Below, piece after piece: positions 1-12,842 of a DNA stretch of 64,000 nucleotides. The position numbers were made by a program, and so were the translations under genes. The stretch is from Zantedeschia hybrid cultivar (lineage: Eukaryota > Streptophyta > Magnoliopsida > Alismatales > Araceae), in the NCBI GenBank assembly GCA_030544215.1, contig JARZZO010000011.1:8232001-8296000 (forward strand), in the 5' to 3' direction. The notes under the pieces are model-generated. The model searched no databases. It saw only the letters and a list, made by a program, of their open reading frames with translations, and was not told the origin of the DNA. Position 1 is the first letter of the stretch. Each line of letters begins with the position of its first letter.

Positions 1-1285
1 ACACTTAACCAAGTGACTTAAGGAGATAGGCACCGTGCTTCTCATCTGTGCCCATTACAGCATATCCGCACCCTTCACAGTGAGACCATTTCCAGTAGTG
101 CCTATGTTGTCAACCTTGTCCACTTACACCAGTCACCACTGAAGCCACTGCCATATCCACCCAGCTCACATATTGCCGCCCTGTGCTTACTGTTATCTTC
201 TTTTTCTGGTTTCTGAACATGTTCCGTTACCTCAAGCTTGACCTAGAGACAAGATCGATCTTGAGAGGGAGGAATTAATAGAGGGTATTAGCTGTTATAT
301 AGTGTTTTTGTTTTTCTCTAAGAGGATTTCCAAGTAGTTAGAGTTTGTTGGGAGGTCAGGTTGTTAAGTCTTGTAATTTGAGTCTTAAGCTCCACTGCTG
401 CTGGGAAGGTATCAGATGATTCCCCAAATGGTAGGTGTAACTTCCAAGTTTTTTAATCCAGGGATTCTTGTAAATACCCAAATGAAGGGAAGCGACGAGC
501 ATCACTAACAGTTCTTGTAAATCTGGAGAGCTTGCTTCCTCCTCTTCTTGCCCATCTTCTTCCGAGCATTTTCTTCTTCTCCTTTCCATTTTCCTCACTC
601 TGGAGTCTTGTGGACCTCAGACTGCACTAATTCCCGCCAGACCTACATTGTTTTTGCTGTTCTTCGCCTCCATAAGCATTCATCTTTCCTTGGAGCATAA
701 CTGGGAAGATCAAGATTCATCACACAACTGCCCAGTTTCTTAGAAAATACTAGGAATATACAAGTTAAGGTTCTGCTCAAACAAACACATTCTTCTGGTA
801 GAAAAGAACACTTACTTCACTATTATCTGCAATCCATTTTAACATCCTGAAAAGAAAATATATGAATCCCATGTCTATCTTAATTTGTCGATCCATTAGG
901 TCATCCAAAACAGTATTTTCTCAAATAATAATCGGCAATAACAAAGTAGATAAACCCATGTCGCACTTTGTTTGCCTCTTTCGGGCTGGTTTGTCAATAC
1001 TTCATCCATACCACATTTATAGATGCCCCTTCACCAGGACCCCCACAATGCATCTACCCAATGTGTACTGAAATAGACCAGATCCACATCTCGAAAAGAA
1101 ATTATACTACTCATGAGGTTCTTGGCATAGCTCGGAGGGAGCACATCATCAACAACTACATCCCGTGGGCGTCACCCCAAGCGACTCCCACGCGATTTCC
1201 TTAACAAAACTAATTAAAGCAAGCAAAAGAAAGATTGATAAAAAGGAACAAAATCACACATAATTAAACCACTATTAACCTGGGT
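1..1285 (-). other. Possible 3' part of an unidentified minus-strand gene
   Basis: On the minus strand several short open stretches look more protein-like than the surrounding DNA, but no continuous frame can be built. One follows an intron-like pyrimidine tract and AG near 853 and encodes MLKWIADNSE before a GT at about 820. Another near 725-645 encodes LDLPSYAPRKDECLWRR and then stops. A third near 1170-1060 encodes VVDDVLPPSYAKNLMSS. A splice-donor-like GT near 1283 would join them to the GC-rich block upstream. I do not recognise a family. It may be a multi-exon gene running off the left edge, a non-coding transcript, or a decayed copy. Confidence 0.22.
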
Positions 1286-1950
1286 TTCGTCAGTGCCGAG
1301 GCAAGCAAGACCGAACGGAGACGTCCTTGCAGTATCCGAGCCCCCTTTCCGTGGACGAGCAAAAACAAGACCGCGACTGGAATCGCATCACCCGCTGGCC
1401 GCCCGCCGCCGCCGTAGAGCTTCGATCGCCGGATAACAAGGGAAGAAGAGATCAACAGATGTAGAAGGAGGAGGCGGATGCGAAGAGAGAAGCGAGCAGA
1501 GAGGGGAGCAGCAGGTGGGTTAGACAGCAGGCGTTGAGGGGAAGAGCAGCAGCGGAACTGGAGACGAGCTGTGAGAAGAAGCCGCGGTATCAGGAAGAGG
1601 CGAGGATCGCCGCCGCAACAGGGCAGATCGAGGGAGAGAGAGGTGAAATAGAATAGAAGTGGGTGGGGGCAACGCTGCGGGGCACGGGAGGTTTTCCTCA
1701 CGGTGTTGGCTGGGAGTGGACGTTGCGCGCCCCGTTGCGTTTGGTTCGGGGCAGACGGGCGGGGCGTGACGGAGAAGACTGCAAGTCGTAGATGCGTAGC
1801 GGTTGGGAACGGACGGGTCGGCGAATTCGAATCGGGCGAGTTATTATTATTCTACTTCTACGGTAAGATAAAAGCTTCAACAACCCCGATCTGATCTGAT
1901 CTGTCCTGTGTTCGGGTTGCTCCGTTTGAAGTTCGAACCGCAACAAATCG
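1286..1950 (-). promoter_or_regulatory. GC-rich island, possible promoter and first exon
   Basis: This block is clearly richer in G and C, and in CpG, than the AT-rich DNA on either side. Open frames exist on both strands, as expected of GC-rich DNA, and none resembles a known protein. On the minus strand the block ends at a CCCAG/GTTAAT junction near 1283 that would fit a splice donor, so it may be the 5' end of the possible gene to its left. There is no expression or homology support. Confidence 0.25.
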
Positions 1951-2984
1951 CTCTGATTTGAGCCGACTTCTAGAAATTCTCTTTTGGAGGCTGCTGCTTG
2001 CCACTGTCGAAGTGGCCGCCGGCCTAGTTTGATTGCGGAGTAATTATCCGTTACCTATTGGGAGGCCTACGCCGCATAGGACCTAGGATAATTTATTCTT
2101 TTGATTGCTGCGTAAATTTTCTAATTCGATTAAGAACCTGTTTGATAAAAATATTTTAGGAAATATTTTTTCAACTAGCTTTTACATGTTTTATAAATGC
2201 AGGTAAAAGTTAGTTCAGCAAATATTTTTTATATTCTCAATATAATTCTACATGAAATATTTACTGTTCTCTTCTTTCCATATTAGATTCTCACATCGCA
2301 TTCTCTCCATTATCTTTCTCTTCTTGCGTGAGAGCTCTAATTTGTCTATGAGATTTGCAAACACGTATTTTTTATAGAAAAATATTTCGTATGATTTTCT
2401 ACTTCCCAAGAAATATTTGTGTGATTCTCTACTTTCCGAGAAAATATTCAAAACATAAACTCCCTAAGTGATTCGAGCAAAATACTCTAATTACTTATTC
2501 TATTTGAAATAAGTATTAGTGGCACATTTTTATCAAATTTTAATTATTTATTTATTTAAATAATTGAAACAACTTATTTCGAACAGAGTTATCAAAACAC
2601 GATGAGTCAAATAGTAGGAACGACTTATTCCGAAATAAAAGAGAATACTCATAATTGCTTACTCTATCTGGAATAAACATTAATGGCACATTATTTATCA
2701 TATCTTATTTTATTATTTATTTTATTTAATTAGAATGACTTATTCATGTAGAATTAGAATAAAGTTATTAAAGTTAAACGAGTTTTGTTTTGGTATTCCA
2801 AATTGCCTATGTTGAAAGAAGCAATAAGATTACTTATGTTAAAACCAGTAAATTTTAAAGGATTTTGAAATTGGTGTACTTTTCTTTGATGTATTGAATT
2901 TTTAGATAGTAAAGTTGCATGTTTGTTTCAAAAAAGAGATATATTGTTGAGTAAAAATCAATAGTACGGCTATCTTAACCTGCT
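1951..2984. other. AT-rich intergenic stretch
   Basis: No gene is visible. The part from about 2110 to 2810 is made of AT-rich imperfect repeats containing variants of a TTATTC/GAATAA word, probably remnants of a small transposable element. Its borders cannot be fixed. Confidence 0.4.
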
Positions 2985-3536
2985 GCTAAAATTTTTAGGC
3001 ACATGTGGCACGAACTATCTCCAACTGCAGCTATTGTGAAACCAAAAGAGATTCAATGCTGGACTCCCCCTCCTGAACCTGTATTGTAGTTAAACGTAGA
3101 TGGTGCAACCTCAACTGATGGCAGAGCAGTTGGCATTATACTTCGAAACTCCGAAGGCAAAGTTCTTCAATGCTGCTGTATCACTACTCCATACTCTGAC
3201 GCAGAGTTAGTGGAAGCCACGGCATTTCTAGAAGGATTACAGTTGACTAAAGATTTCTGTCACAAAGTTCAGATTGAAGGTGATGCCCTCCAAATTGTGA
3301 ATCTGATCAATTCTCCTTTTGCTTTCTCTTGGAGGAGCAATGCCATCATCCAAGGATGTAGAAGTATGCTCCACCCTCTAGTATCGATTCAGTTTGTAGG
3401 CAGATTGGGGAACCAGGCTGCTCATATCCTGGCTAGATTTGGGATCTCCTCTAGATCCTCCCAGTCCTGGTTCTTCCCCCATATCCCTGCATGTTTAAAA
3501 GCTTTTGTAACTGATGGTACTAAGTTAGTTATCTAA
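2985..3536 (+). pseudogene. RNase H-like (RVT_3 type) domain ORF, broken
   Basis: The frame reads LNVDGA, then EATAFLEGLQL, then EGDALQIVNLI, and ends with NQAAHILARFG. This is the order of the plant RVT_3 RNase H domain, with the first Asp, the Glu and the second Asp in place; the terminal AAHILA form is also usual for this family. Domains of this kind occur at the C-terminus of LINE-type ORFs and as stand-alone plant genes. An in-frame TAG at 3087-3089 interrupts the frame just before LNVDGA, where a sense codon is expected, and the upstream part (AIVKPKEIQCWTPPPEP) continues in the same frame. An AG at about 3000 could be a splice acceptor. The 3' side has only a short A tract near 3562. 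It is probably a dead LINE 3' end or a decayed gene copy. Confidence 0.65.
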
Positions 3537-3769
3537 TATAACTATCCTTTCCCTTTGACCAAAAAAAAAAAATGAATTTTAACTTTTGGTGATATATTAT
3601 AAGTTCTACTAGGGTAGGACGAAACTACGGTGAGGTGCGGTGGAGGGCAACCCGCAATGGAAGTAAGCTGTGGGCCTATGGCATAGAAATCTTAAGAAAA
3701 GTACCAGTACCAAATGGGAGGAGTAGTAGGATAGAAAAAAATAATTTTTCTAAGTACCCCCAACTGGAC

Positions 3770-3895
3770 TTATACAGAGTCTGATCTCCGATGGAATAAT
3801 TTAAAAAAATTAAAAAAATTAAAGGTAGTTTAATAAGTTGAGTCTAATAATATTTTTGATTATTTCATTAGAGATGAACCTGTACAGTCACACAC
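3770..3895. repeat. Foldback repeat, family FB, copy a
   Basis: The left arm (around 3770-3815) and right arm (around 3855-3895) are imperfect inverted copies containing a CTGATCTCCGATGGAATAAT-like core, separated by an AT-rich spacer. Other copies lie near 4.8, 20.1, 21.0, 29.0 and 30.0 kb. Confidence 0.45.
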
Positions 3896-4737
3896 AGTAC
3901 ATTTGAGCCAACTTTAAAAAAAAAATAAGAAAAAGATCTTACTACACTGGTGCAGCACACCTGACATCCTATAGGTAGGAACAGCGGCAAAGCATGTCAC
4001 AGGTAACAAAAGTAGCCCACTGTAAAAACTCATATCTATAAGTTTTAGTTTCCAGTGGTCTTAAGTCGAAAATCAAAATAAACAATGAGTGCCATGTAAG
4101 ATTAGATTATTTCAAATTTCAGCTAAATATAGCACAGTTATTTGTTTCAATGTATACTTTGTAATTCATTAGTAAAACAAGTGAAATTTCATGATTTTAA
4201 AACTAAAGAGTATTTGTTTAATTGTTTTAAAAAAACAAAAAAATGCTTAATTATTTTTTTGTTTTGATTTATGGTAGGCCTTCGTTGGAAATCAAAACCA
4301 AAAAAAAAAAAAAGAATTGTTAAGTAGCCAAACACCCTAGACAGGATTTTGTTTTACGTTATTTTATACCATATCAATCACCCAAAAATATTGTAAGATA
4401 ATTTTTTGTAAATCACATTATTTAATGTTGAAATAAACAATTCTTACACATAAGAAAAATAACGAAAATCATTTTACGGCACACCAAACAGTATCATAAG
4501 AAGAGTGAGTTAACCAGGTTCTCGATCATTTTTTTAGACTAAAGGAAACGAGGCCAGCGGTTGGTCGTTAATTGCTTTAATTTTCAAATAAAAAAGTTGA
4601 TCGTTAATTGCTAGATCTGCTTGGGTTGAGTGTGTGTGTTTATATATATAACAATATCATTTTAGTATAATAACTTATTCTAAGAATATTTCATCTGTCC
4701 ACGTGAAATAATAACCCTTGGAGATATTTACAAGGGT

Positions 4738-5002
4738 AACACCTGCTGCATCCCATGCAGTGCGGGCGTGGCTGCAGCAGCAATAGTTTTTTTTTTAGTT
4801 TTTTTATTTTTTTAAATTTTTTAGGTCGACCTTATCACATTCAACACTTCTAGTATGAACCGAAATTGGACGACGTAAAAAAATTTTGAAAATTTAAAAA
4901 TCGAGTCCGATTAATTTTTTAATTTTTTTTAGTCATCCAATTAAAGATCATATTATATGAACATGTAGAACGAAGCCGCACTGCATAAGGTGCCATAAGT
5001 GT
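4738..5002. repeat. Foldback repeat, family FB, copy b
   Basis: Inverted arms at about 4845-4890 and 4915-4965 have a GAACxxxAATTGGACGAC-type core. They are bordered on both sides by short GC-richer boxes of TGCATxxCATGCAGTGC type. The same GTGCA boxes border the other copies. Confidence 0.45.
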
Positions 5003-5462
5003 TACTCATTGTACAGATATACATCGTTGGATTTGATCCTTTATCAACATTAATATTACAATTAATCATATCCACAATAGACAACTATTCCCCTCTCCTA
5101 TCCATTCTGTCTATCTTCTTCTCCACTTTCACCCGCACTATTAAATACAAGCCTTTTGCCTCTCTGCTACTAGATAATTGTAATGGTTCCCCATGGATAT
5201 AGAATTCCCCGTGTAACTGTCACCCCCCTCCCCACCCTTTCTCCTTGCCAATCTCGGCCTCATCAACAACCGGTAACTCATTCCATATTCTAACCATTCA
5301 TATTGTTAATGCCATTCTTCTCCCCCCTCTTAATGATGATACAATTCTCTCCTCCATCCTCGGCTGTGAACCTGCCCTCACCTATAAAGGCCAATGGTTT
5401 CCATATGCAAAATTATTTTTTTGTTGAGTACATCCTTATAATGTACTACTATACATATATAG

Positions 5463-5498
<36 letters not shown>

Positions 5499-7164
5499 AA
5501 TATAAAGTACGAATAAAAAAATATTCCTTTCTGATTCCATTGAGAAGAGATGTTAACCATTAGATCGCATTGGAAATTGTAGTGGCGTTAATAGATCCCC
5601 TTCTCATGCTAAAAACGTCCATACTTCACTTTAATAGTACATCCACACTCTCTATCACCATCTCTCTCATTCCCTCTCGGCTCTCATACACATTCCCCAT
5701 AATGTTCTAGCCATAAGAGGGAAGGGCGAAAAGTTCAGCCGTTCAAAGATTTTTATGTCTCCTTAATGGTAGTTTCCCTTTTTGACTCGCTAAGCATGCA
5801 CCACAAAGTTGGATGGAGCTCAAGGTTCTCCTAATAGATACAGAGGATTTCAGATTGTCACGTGGACCTACCATAGTGACCTTCTCTGGCGTTCTCTTCT
5901 ACCTTGAGAAGGCTAAAAATGACGTCCATGACTGCCTCTTAAGTTTAGTCGTATTAAGCAAGTCTCCTGTGTGCACAGGGAGAGCATCTCGAAATTCCGC
6001 TTCAAGAACCACTTTCTCCGGTAATTTACATTGAAGAACAGTATAGTGACATTATTTTTTAATATAATTTTCGACACAACTAAGTGACACACACACATTG
6101 AAAGAAAATATAAAAGTTCCGCACCTTTAACAATTGTACTTTCTAATGCATGTATGTTACGTAAGTTGTGTTAAAAAACAGTGTCACTATATCGTTTTTC
6201 ATTTATATTATTGAATCGTGAAAGATTGTACAGTCATATAAGATACTATGAGGCCGACCCAAAAGAAAAATAACTTTTAAAAAAAAAATAAAAACACCAG
6301 ATTTGCAACAAGTTATTCTCGAAGTAGAATACATAGACACTCCTTCACCTTCCAACATTTATTCATTCCACCATGCCCCCTCTCGACCATCTAATCTAAT
6401 TGTTACTCTGTATAACGCCCACCATCACGGCCTCACCTTCATCTTCTAGCATTTACTTTTAATCGTACTCGCACTTCATCTTCTGAGGTGCCTACTCTGT
6501 ATACAACACCTCCTCCTCACAATCTACCTTTCCATCTCCCACTGTTCTGATCTTTATAAGTTTACTATGAGGTGAAGATGTTGGAGTATAAGACCGGCTC
6601 CACTTCATATGTAGATCTACTACTCCAATATTCTCATTCACCTACGTACCACTCCACGAGCATTTCTTTCAGCCACTCTCTGCGTTGCCAACATTAGCCC
6701 TTACATCATCGATGGCCCAACAGGCAATATAGATGTACGGCTACGTCGATTGAGTAGAAGACAACCGCATACTGCATCTCTCCCTTACCGTCCCTATAGG
6801 GATGGTCTACAGGATTAATAACTCCCTCCTCCTCTTACTACAAGACGTTTATCTAGCCAGTACTTAGATCTGGTTCTACTTAAACTTTTTTGGCTCACCC
6901 CAACACTACTTACTTGTCCAACTGGTGCTAAGCAGTTTTGGGATATCAAATAGACTTCTCCCGAAGGTAATCTTAATGTGGCTGATTTATCTTCTTTCGC
7001 AATCAGTCTCGCTACAGCGCCTGCTGCTCTAGCTAATCAGCACTACCTCCTTCGACTCCGTACCTAGCATGGCAACAGTGTCCCGTGTGTAGCGCGATGG
7101 ACACCACTCTCAGTCGCGTGTGGGGTTCTCCGAGTTTGATCCCACGAGGGGTTTCTTTTTTTTT

Positions 7165-7480
7165 TTTTGGTCAGTGGTATAGTGGCCAAGTATATACATA
7201 TATTTACAGGTGACTAGGGATCGAACCCTGAGATGTCCTCCGGAATAGAAGATAATTTCGCGCTTGGTTGAGAATTCCGCCTAATTAGGCGAGAGATCCA
7301 AGTTCGTCTGATTTTCCGGAGAAATAATCCTACGGACCAGGAGATAAATATCGCAACAACCCAATATTAGGTTATATGGCTGGAGAGTTTTTAAACTCCA
7401 ACCAGGATCGAACCTGAGACCTTCCTTATGAAAGGGAGGTGATGAACCAACTGTCCTAGGCAGTTGACTCACGACGAGGA
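7165..7480 (-). repeat. tRNA-like SINE fragment(s)
   Basis: On the minus strand the sequence GGTTCGATCC appears twice, at about 7410 and 7215. It fits the RNA polymerase III B-box consensus GWTCRANNC. About 35-50 nt upstream of the first is an AGGACAGTTGG stretch that could be a degenerate A box. No functional tRNA fold is present and no poly-A tail was found. It is most likely one or two diverged tRNA-derived SINEs. A further B-box-like sequence lies near 21545 on the minus strand. Confidence 0.35.
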
Positions 7481-8422
7481 GTTTCTCGTAGGCGACTTTT
7501 CCTTCCCCGCTCATTCTGATTGTTTGCTTCGAACTTAGGACGTCTTTTAGGTTTCCCCTCCCCACTATCTTTCTTAGCCGTTTGGACTACTCGTTCAAAA
7601 CAAAAACAAAAAAGGCATGGCAATAGTTACGCATGCTTCACTGGGGTTCCGTTGTTTTTGCCCAACTCTGCAGCAAGTTCACTATTTTTATTATTTTAAT
7701 GTTTCTATACCTTTACATTATGACTTTTCTATTTACTTTTTTTCATGTATCTTTGTGCTGTCCATTGTTAACTATTTATTTTTCTCCAGTTATATTTTCA
7801 GCTTCTTCAAACAAGTTAATTGTTCTTATCACAAATTGATTTATTTCCCTGCTTAATTGTATAGTTTGCTCTTCTTCGTTTTCTTCTTTTCATTCTGTTT
7901 TACAGTTCCGTGTTGGACTTTGGAGGAACCATGGAACGAATGCAAGATAGAGAGGAACTGAGGAAATTATTATGCCACCTCTTTTTAATTTCTTGGCTAT
8001 GACTTCATACGTTATTTACTCAACCGGGCACAAGTGCATCTTTCATAAGACCTCATTTGTCCCATTCCTTGTGAACATTCAATGGGGTCAGAACCTATTG
8101 AATGTAATTTTTTATTTCTTGTACACATTGATTTAAATAATATAATTTGATTTTTACTTTATAATAAATGTCTTCTAATTATTCTTTCTTCTAAACCTTG
8201 TGAATGAGCTTGTTATCGCATCTTCATTTATTTCTCAATTCTATTGTTCCGACTACAAGTTTAAATAGTTCAAGTAGTTTGAGCTTTCCAAAAAATAAAG
8301 TCATACTTTCTTACTTTTCTTACCTACTTAAAGAGGAAATTTTAGCTAGGAATTTCTTACAAGTTCATGGCTAACAACATGTACTGAAATTTAAATTTTG
8401 AAGTTTATGCACATCACATGGA

Positions 8423-8842
8423 TGTTAGAAACCGTACCTTGTGAAAGCCGTCGAAGACTTGCCGTAGCAATCAGGATCGTCCACATACGGGCAGCAGCAA
8501 CAACTTCTATGCATGGGCTGTCATGCGTGAATAGAGAAGAAGATGAAGACGTGAATAGAAGAAGGGGAGGTGGAGAATATAAAATTCTATTCCATTATAT
8601 TATGTTACATGCTTTGGACACTAGGCCATATATATAGACCTATGATTAAAGCTAGATAAACATACCTTCCATTATAAGATAAACTCTCCAATCAAGACTC
8701 TTGACCAAACTAAACTCTAATATGCTATCTAGATAATTATCGTAACGTACAATGACCGTATATGGACTCTTAGATAAACATGAAATCTAATCATGACATC
8801 TTCTAAACCAATCTAGATAACCACGATTTAGATTATCTTTCA
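8423..8842 (-). repeat. 3' LTR of copia element D
   Basis: It has TG...CA ends and the same length as the right LTR. The purine tract AAGGGAGGATAT (minus strand) abuts it at 8843-8855, which marks this as the 3' LTR of a minus-strand element. Confidence 0.92.
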
Positions 8843-8845
8843 ATA

Positions 8846-9461
8846 TCCTCCCTTAATCCAAATTCTTCTATGCCAAGTGACTTTCGCAATTTGATGAAAG
8901 TCTCTGATTTCAAAGGCTTTGTAAAAATATCTGCCACTTGATCTTCACTTCTGCAATAATATAATTCAATTTCTTTGTTCCTGATCAACTCCCTGATGTA
9001 GTGAAAACGAACTTCGATATGCTTGCTTCTTCCATGGAAGACAGGATTCTGCCCAATGGATATAGCAGAATTATTATCACAATAAATCTTCGTGGGAACA
9101 TCTTGAGTAGCATCCAGTTCTCCAAGCATTCTTCTCAGCCACATTGCCTGAGTTGCACAAGCCGATGCAGCTATGTACTCGACTTCTGTTGTTGAAAGCG
9201 CCACAATGTCCTGTTTCTTTGAAGACCAAGTAAATACACTACTGCCAAGAAAAAATATATTACCTGATGTACTTTTTCTTTCATCTATGTCACCGCCCCA
9301 ATCACTGTCGGTGTATCCAACCAATCCTGAATCATTATCAGAAGCATATAAAATACCATAGCTAATGGTTCCTTTGATGTAGCGCAAAATCCTCTTCGCT
9401 GCCTGCAAGTGGATTTGAGTTGGCTTCTCCATATATATGTTGATCAATCTGACACCATACA
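8846..9461 (-). pseudogene. Copia element D: C-terminal RT end and RNase H
   Basis: The reading frame on the minus strand contains the end of the RT domain (YMEKPTQIHLQAAKRILRY), then RNase H with its acidic residues in VGYTDSDWGG (Asp), STTEVEYIA (Glu) and YCDNNSAI (Asp), and the typical copia end DQVADIFTKPLK. The frame stays open for over 200 residues to a stop at 8833. It is cut at 9461 by solo LTR A1. The preceding codons (ATRPDIMY, the I and first MY now split) lie on the far side of A1 at 12843 onward, so the sequence reads through perfectly if A1 and one 5-bp TSD are removed. Confidence 0.93.
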
Positions 9462-12400
9462 TGTAACGACCCGCCACCTTATAATCGGAGATCCGATTAC
9501 TAAATGGGTACCGAATCATTAAATTTGGAGGCAAACCAGGATCTCGATAAGTCTGGAAAATAAATGATAAACTAAGTTAAACATCTACATCACATCGAAT
9601 TGTAAAGGAAGTGCAGAAATTAAAAATTATTACAATTCAACTTGACTCAACAATTAATTACATACTCCAACATAAAAAAATAATTAAGCGTACAAACCAG
9701 AAAATGAAATAACAACTACATCGGGACATACCCCTGAACAGCGGCTGCTGGCGGGCAACTCAAGGCAACACTCTCATCGCTACGCCTGCCTGGAACCCTC
9801 ACCTGAAAATCGCAGGGGGTAAGTCTCATTGAAAAAGACTCAGTAGGGATCCTTCAATCTCCACCACCCACAAGTGCAATAAACAAATATAGACAATTTA
9901 ACTAAATAAAGTAGTAACACAATTTCGATATAAAACACACGCATTTATAATAGTAACATGTACGATTCTGAAACTATCATGGAGTCCACAACTAGCGTCT
10001 CGGCTAAACACACAAGTCACACGGCCGAACGCGGAAAACACCGACCTACTGAGATCAAATAGCAATCCCTCAGATAGCACACTGGCTATTCCGGCTTGAC
10101 ACGGCTCAAGGTGGTCCTGCTTCCCTCAGCACGAGTGACATTCCGAATGTACCACTCCCACACCGGTATTAGTTATACCCCGGGGTATACCAGGTGACCC
10201 TCTCTCTAAGCGTCACTCCACCACTTCCACACCGGCGCCGTGTCACTCCCACACCGACACAGAGTGCCTAAGCGTTAACAGCTGTCACTCTAGGCCTACG
10301 ATCGCACAAAACGCAACACGGTGCGATCCGATCACGTAGAATTCATCATCTTCGATTATGATTTCAAACATGCATTTATCCAACTATCTAAAAGTGTAAA
10401 CACATGTTAATTACATGATTTAATGAGATTCTGTCTTGAATCGTGTCGCCCAAGACCGACGTCATTCAAGACCCCGAAACTGGTTCATGTGAAAATAGGC
10501 CTCGGAATATGGCCTAAATCGCGTCGTTCAAATAGGTCGCCGTTTAAAAGGCGTCACTGTCCCTAGTTGCCTAATAACGACAGAAACAGAGACAAGTCTC
10601 TGGGTGATCTGAACTTAAAACGCGTCGTGCACGGAAGTCGCCGTTTAAAAGGCGTCGCTGTCTCTGGACGCTACTGTACACACGCTAATTTTGACATCAT
10701 TTTGAGTAAATTTCATATCATATAATAATGTCTCAGAATGGTCTAATATTTAATCATTGATTAATTTTTATTGATATTTTTGAGTGTCGGGTTTAACAGA
10801 CATATTTAAGTTAATCAATTAAATTGATTTTAGCTCAAATTTTAGTATGCAGAAATTCTAAAACGCGTCAACCTGTGTGGACGCTATTTAGAGTTTATTC
10901 CTGTTTTAGCGTTTAAATTTGAATTTTAATCAATTGATTAATTAGCTAAAAAGGGTCTGTGAGACTTGACGCGTTTTAGGTTTCCTAGGTTATTTTAACT
11001 TCTCTTCCGGATGTTTATCCTTATCTTAATTAGTGTAAAAGACGTCTACACATGTAGACGCGTTTTAGCTGATAAAGATAAAGATAAGTTTTCCCGGATG
11101 TTTATCCTTATCTTAATTAATCTGAAAGGCGTCAGCCATAATAGACGCGTTTTAGATAATTACAGATAAAGATGAATTAATCAGTAATTATCTGTCGGTT
11201 AAGATGGATAAATCCGAAGTTTTTCTATGTTAATCACGAACGCAGAAAAGGTCTATAAATACCTTGCATGTTGAAGAGTAAAAAAGTAAAAAAGCGTAAT
11301 TGGAAGTTAAGCGTAACCTTGAGCGATAGAAGATCGAAGCAACGACGTCGGAACGCTGAAGCACTGCCGTTTCCAGAAGTCGGCGTCCATTCTTCATCCT
11401 TTCGAAGCTTCATCCAATTGGGCATAAGTGTTTCATTTTTGCATTATTATTCTACATTCTTCATATTCACTTTATGCAACACACACCACGGCATCATCTT
11501 TCAAAAACCTATTTGATTTAAGGGGTTTCAAAACCATTTAAATAAGTAAGTTTGCTGTTCAATTATATGCTTAAAATCATGATCAGTTTAGATATTGATT
11601 CCATTTGAATTCTCATCATCATTGTTTCTTTATTTTTTTGTTCCTGTTTCTGCTGCACTCAACAACAACAAGAGAATAAAAGGGGAAATCAAGCACAAAG
11701 CTAGAAGGACTTCTGGACGATCCTCAACCTCAAATTCAACAGCAAGAACAAAAGAACAAAGAAAGGGCTCTCTTTCTTCAGCCGGCTGAAGGAGGGGAAT
11801 CAAGGACTCGACATCTTCCGCGTTCAAACAGGTAGGCGATCAAAACTCTCTTTTGAAACTTTTAAGTCAAAAGTTTCTGGCGATCACTGCACTTAGTTGC
11901 TATTTTTAATAGGTTAGTTTACACTAAACAACATAGCTTTTTCATGTTAATCACTGTCCCCCGACACCATTCAACCCTTACAGACAGGTTCTCCCTCCGC
12001 CATCTCCCAATCCACGGGGTGGGATTTCCTCTCCCAAATCGCACAAAACACCACAAAGTAGAGGAGGAGGAGAAGAACCTAAATACCCATTAAAAACCCT
12101 CAATTTCTCATTTCATGCAATTAGTGTTTTCACCCCAAAAACCCCTTAAACATATTCCAAAGCGGGAAAAACATGATTTTAAACAAAATACAACGGGGAT
12201 CGTCACCTTACCGGTTACTCGAACTCCTCTTAGCTCCAAGCCGCCAACCCGCCTCGCCACACGCCGCCGCTGGTACCGCCGTGGACGCCGTTACTCCACC
12301 GAAACGTCGGCCGCCGTCCGGAGAGAAATGCACCGCGGAGAAAGTGGTGGTGGTAGTGGAGAAAGTTGAGAGGTTAATGAAGTGGAGGGAGAAAAGGAAT

Positions 12401-12842
12401 GGGGAGAGGAAAGGAAGGAGAGGGGGAAAGGGGCGCTAGAGAGTCGGAGGGAAGAGAGGAGAGAGAAGAGAAATGAGATAATGAGGGAAAGGAGGGAGGG
12501 TTCGCGGGGTCAAACATAAACTGGGAAAAACGCGTCGTTCAAGCCCGACGTCATTCAGACGACAAGATTGGGCCGTACTCTGACAAACTAGGGTCGTACT
12601 CTAAATGGCGTCATCCATACAAGACGTATTCAGACGATAAGATCGGGGCCGTACTCTCGCGGCCTAAAGCCAGCCCACGTGGCGCCTATGTGGCACATTC
12701 TAAAACGCATCCACATCGTCAGACACCGTTTGAACCACGTCGAGCGAAAGGGAAACTAAGCCTCAGCTCCACCAGGGCCCAAACTAAGGAATCCGACCCC
12801 GAAACTGACCCGATAACCAGATCTGAAACATCAATCCTTACA
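9462..12842. mobile_element. Solo LTR A1 (family A) inserted in copia element D
   Basis: It starts TGTAACGACCCGCC, ends CCTTACA, and is flanked by a perfect 5-bp TSD, ATACA (9457-9461 and 12843-12847). No internal retroelement domain is present, so it reads as a solo LTR left by LTR-LTR recombination. Its 3,381 bp include a family B insertion at 10675-11954; without it the LTR is about 2.1 kb. It carries clusters of GCGTC/GACGC stem-loops near 10437-10670 and 12530-12720. The ORFs inside it have no similarity I recognise. The lineage of family A is unknown because no coding internal region is seen. Confidence 0.88.
10675..11954 (+). mobile_element. LTR-like element B1 (family B) nested in A1
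   Basis: The left end reads TGTACACACGCTAATTTTGA. It aligns over about 1.28 kb with the complete copy B2 in A3 (31612-32943), which lies in the opposite orientation. A TATA box (TCTATAAATA, 11252-11261) sits mid-element, as expected at a U3/R border, so the transcribed direction is plus. The right end is missing: homology stops near TTAATCAC at 11954, about 22 bp before the CACCTACA end of B2. It contains four stem-loops of the same GACGC type at 10858-11155, spaced about 88 bp. Confidence 0.75.

Larger units (their letters stand above)
3537..8422. other. Gene-poor intergenic region with small repeats
   Basis: No credible gene is present. The interval holds two short foldback repeats (near 3770-3895 and 4738-5002), an AT microsatellite near 5465-5495, a tRNA-like SINE fragment near 7165-7480, and AT-rich filler. 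The part from 6300 to 7100 has coding-like composition, but every frame is closed and I do not recognise it. Confidence 0.45.
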
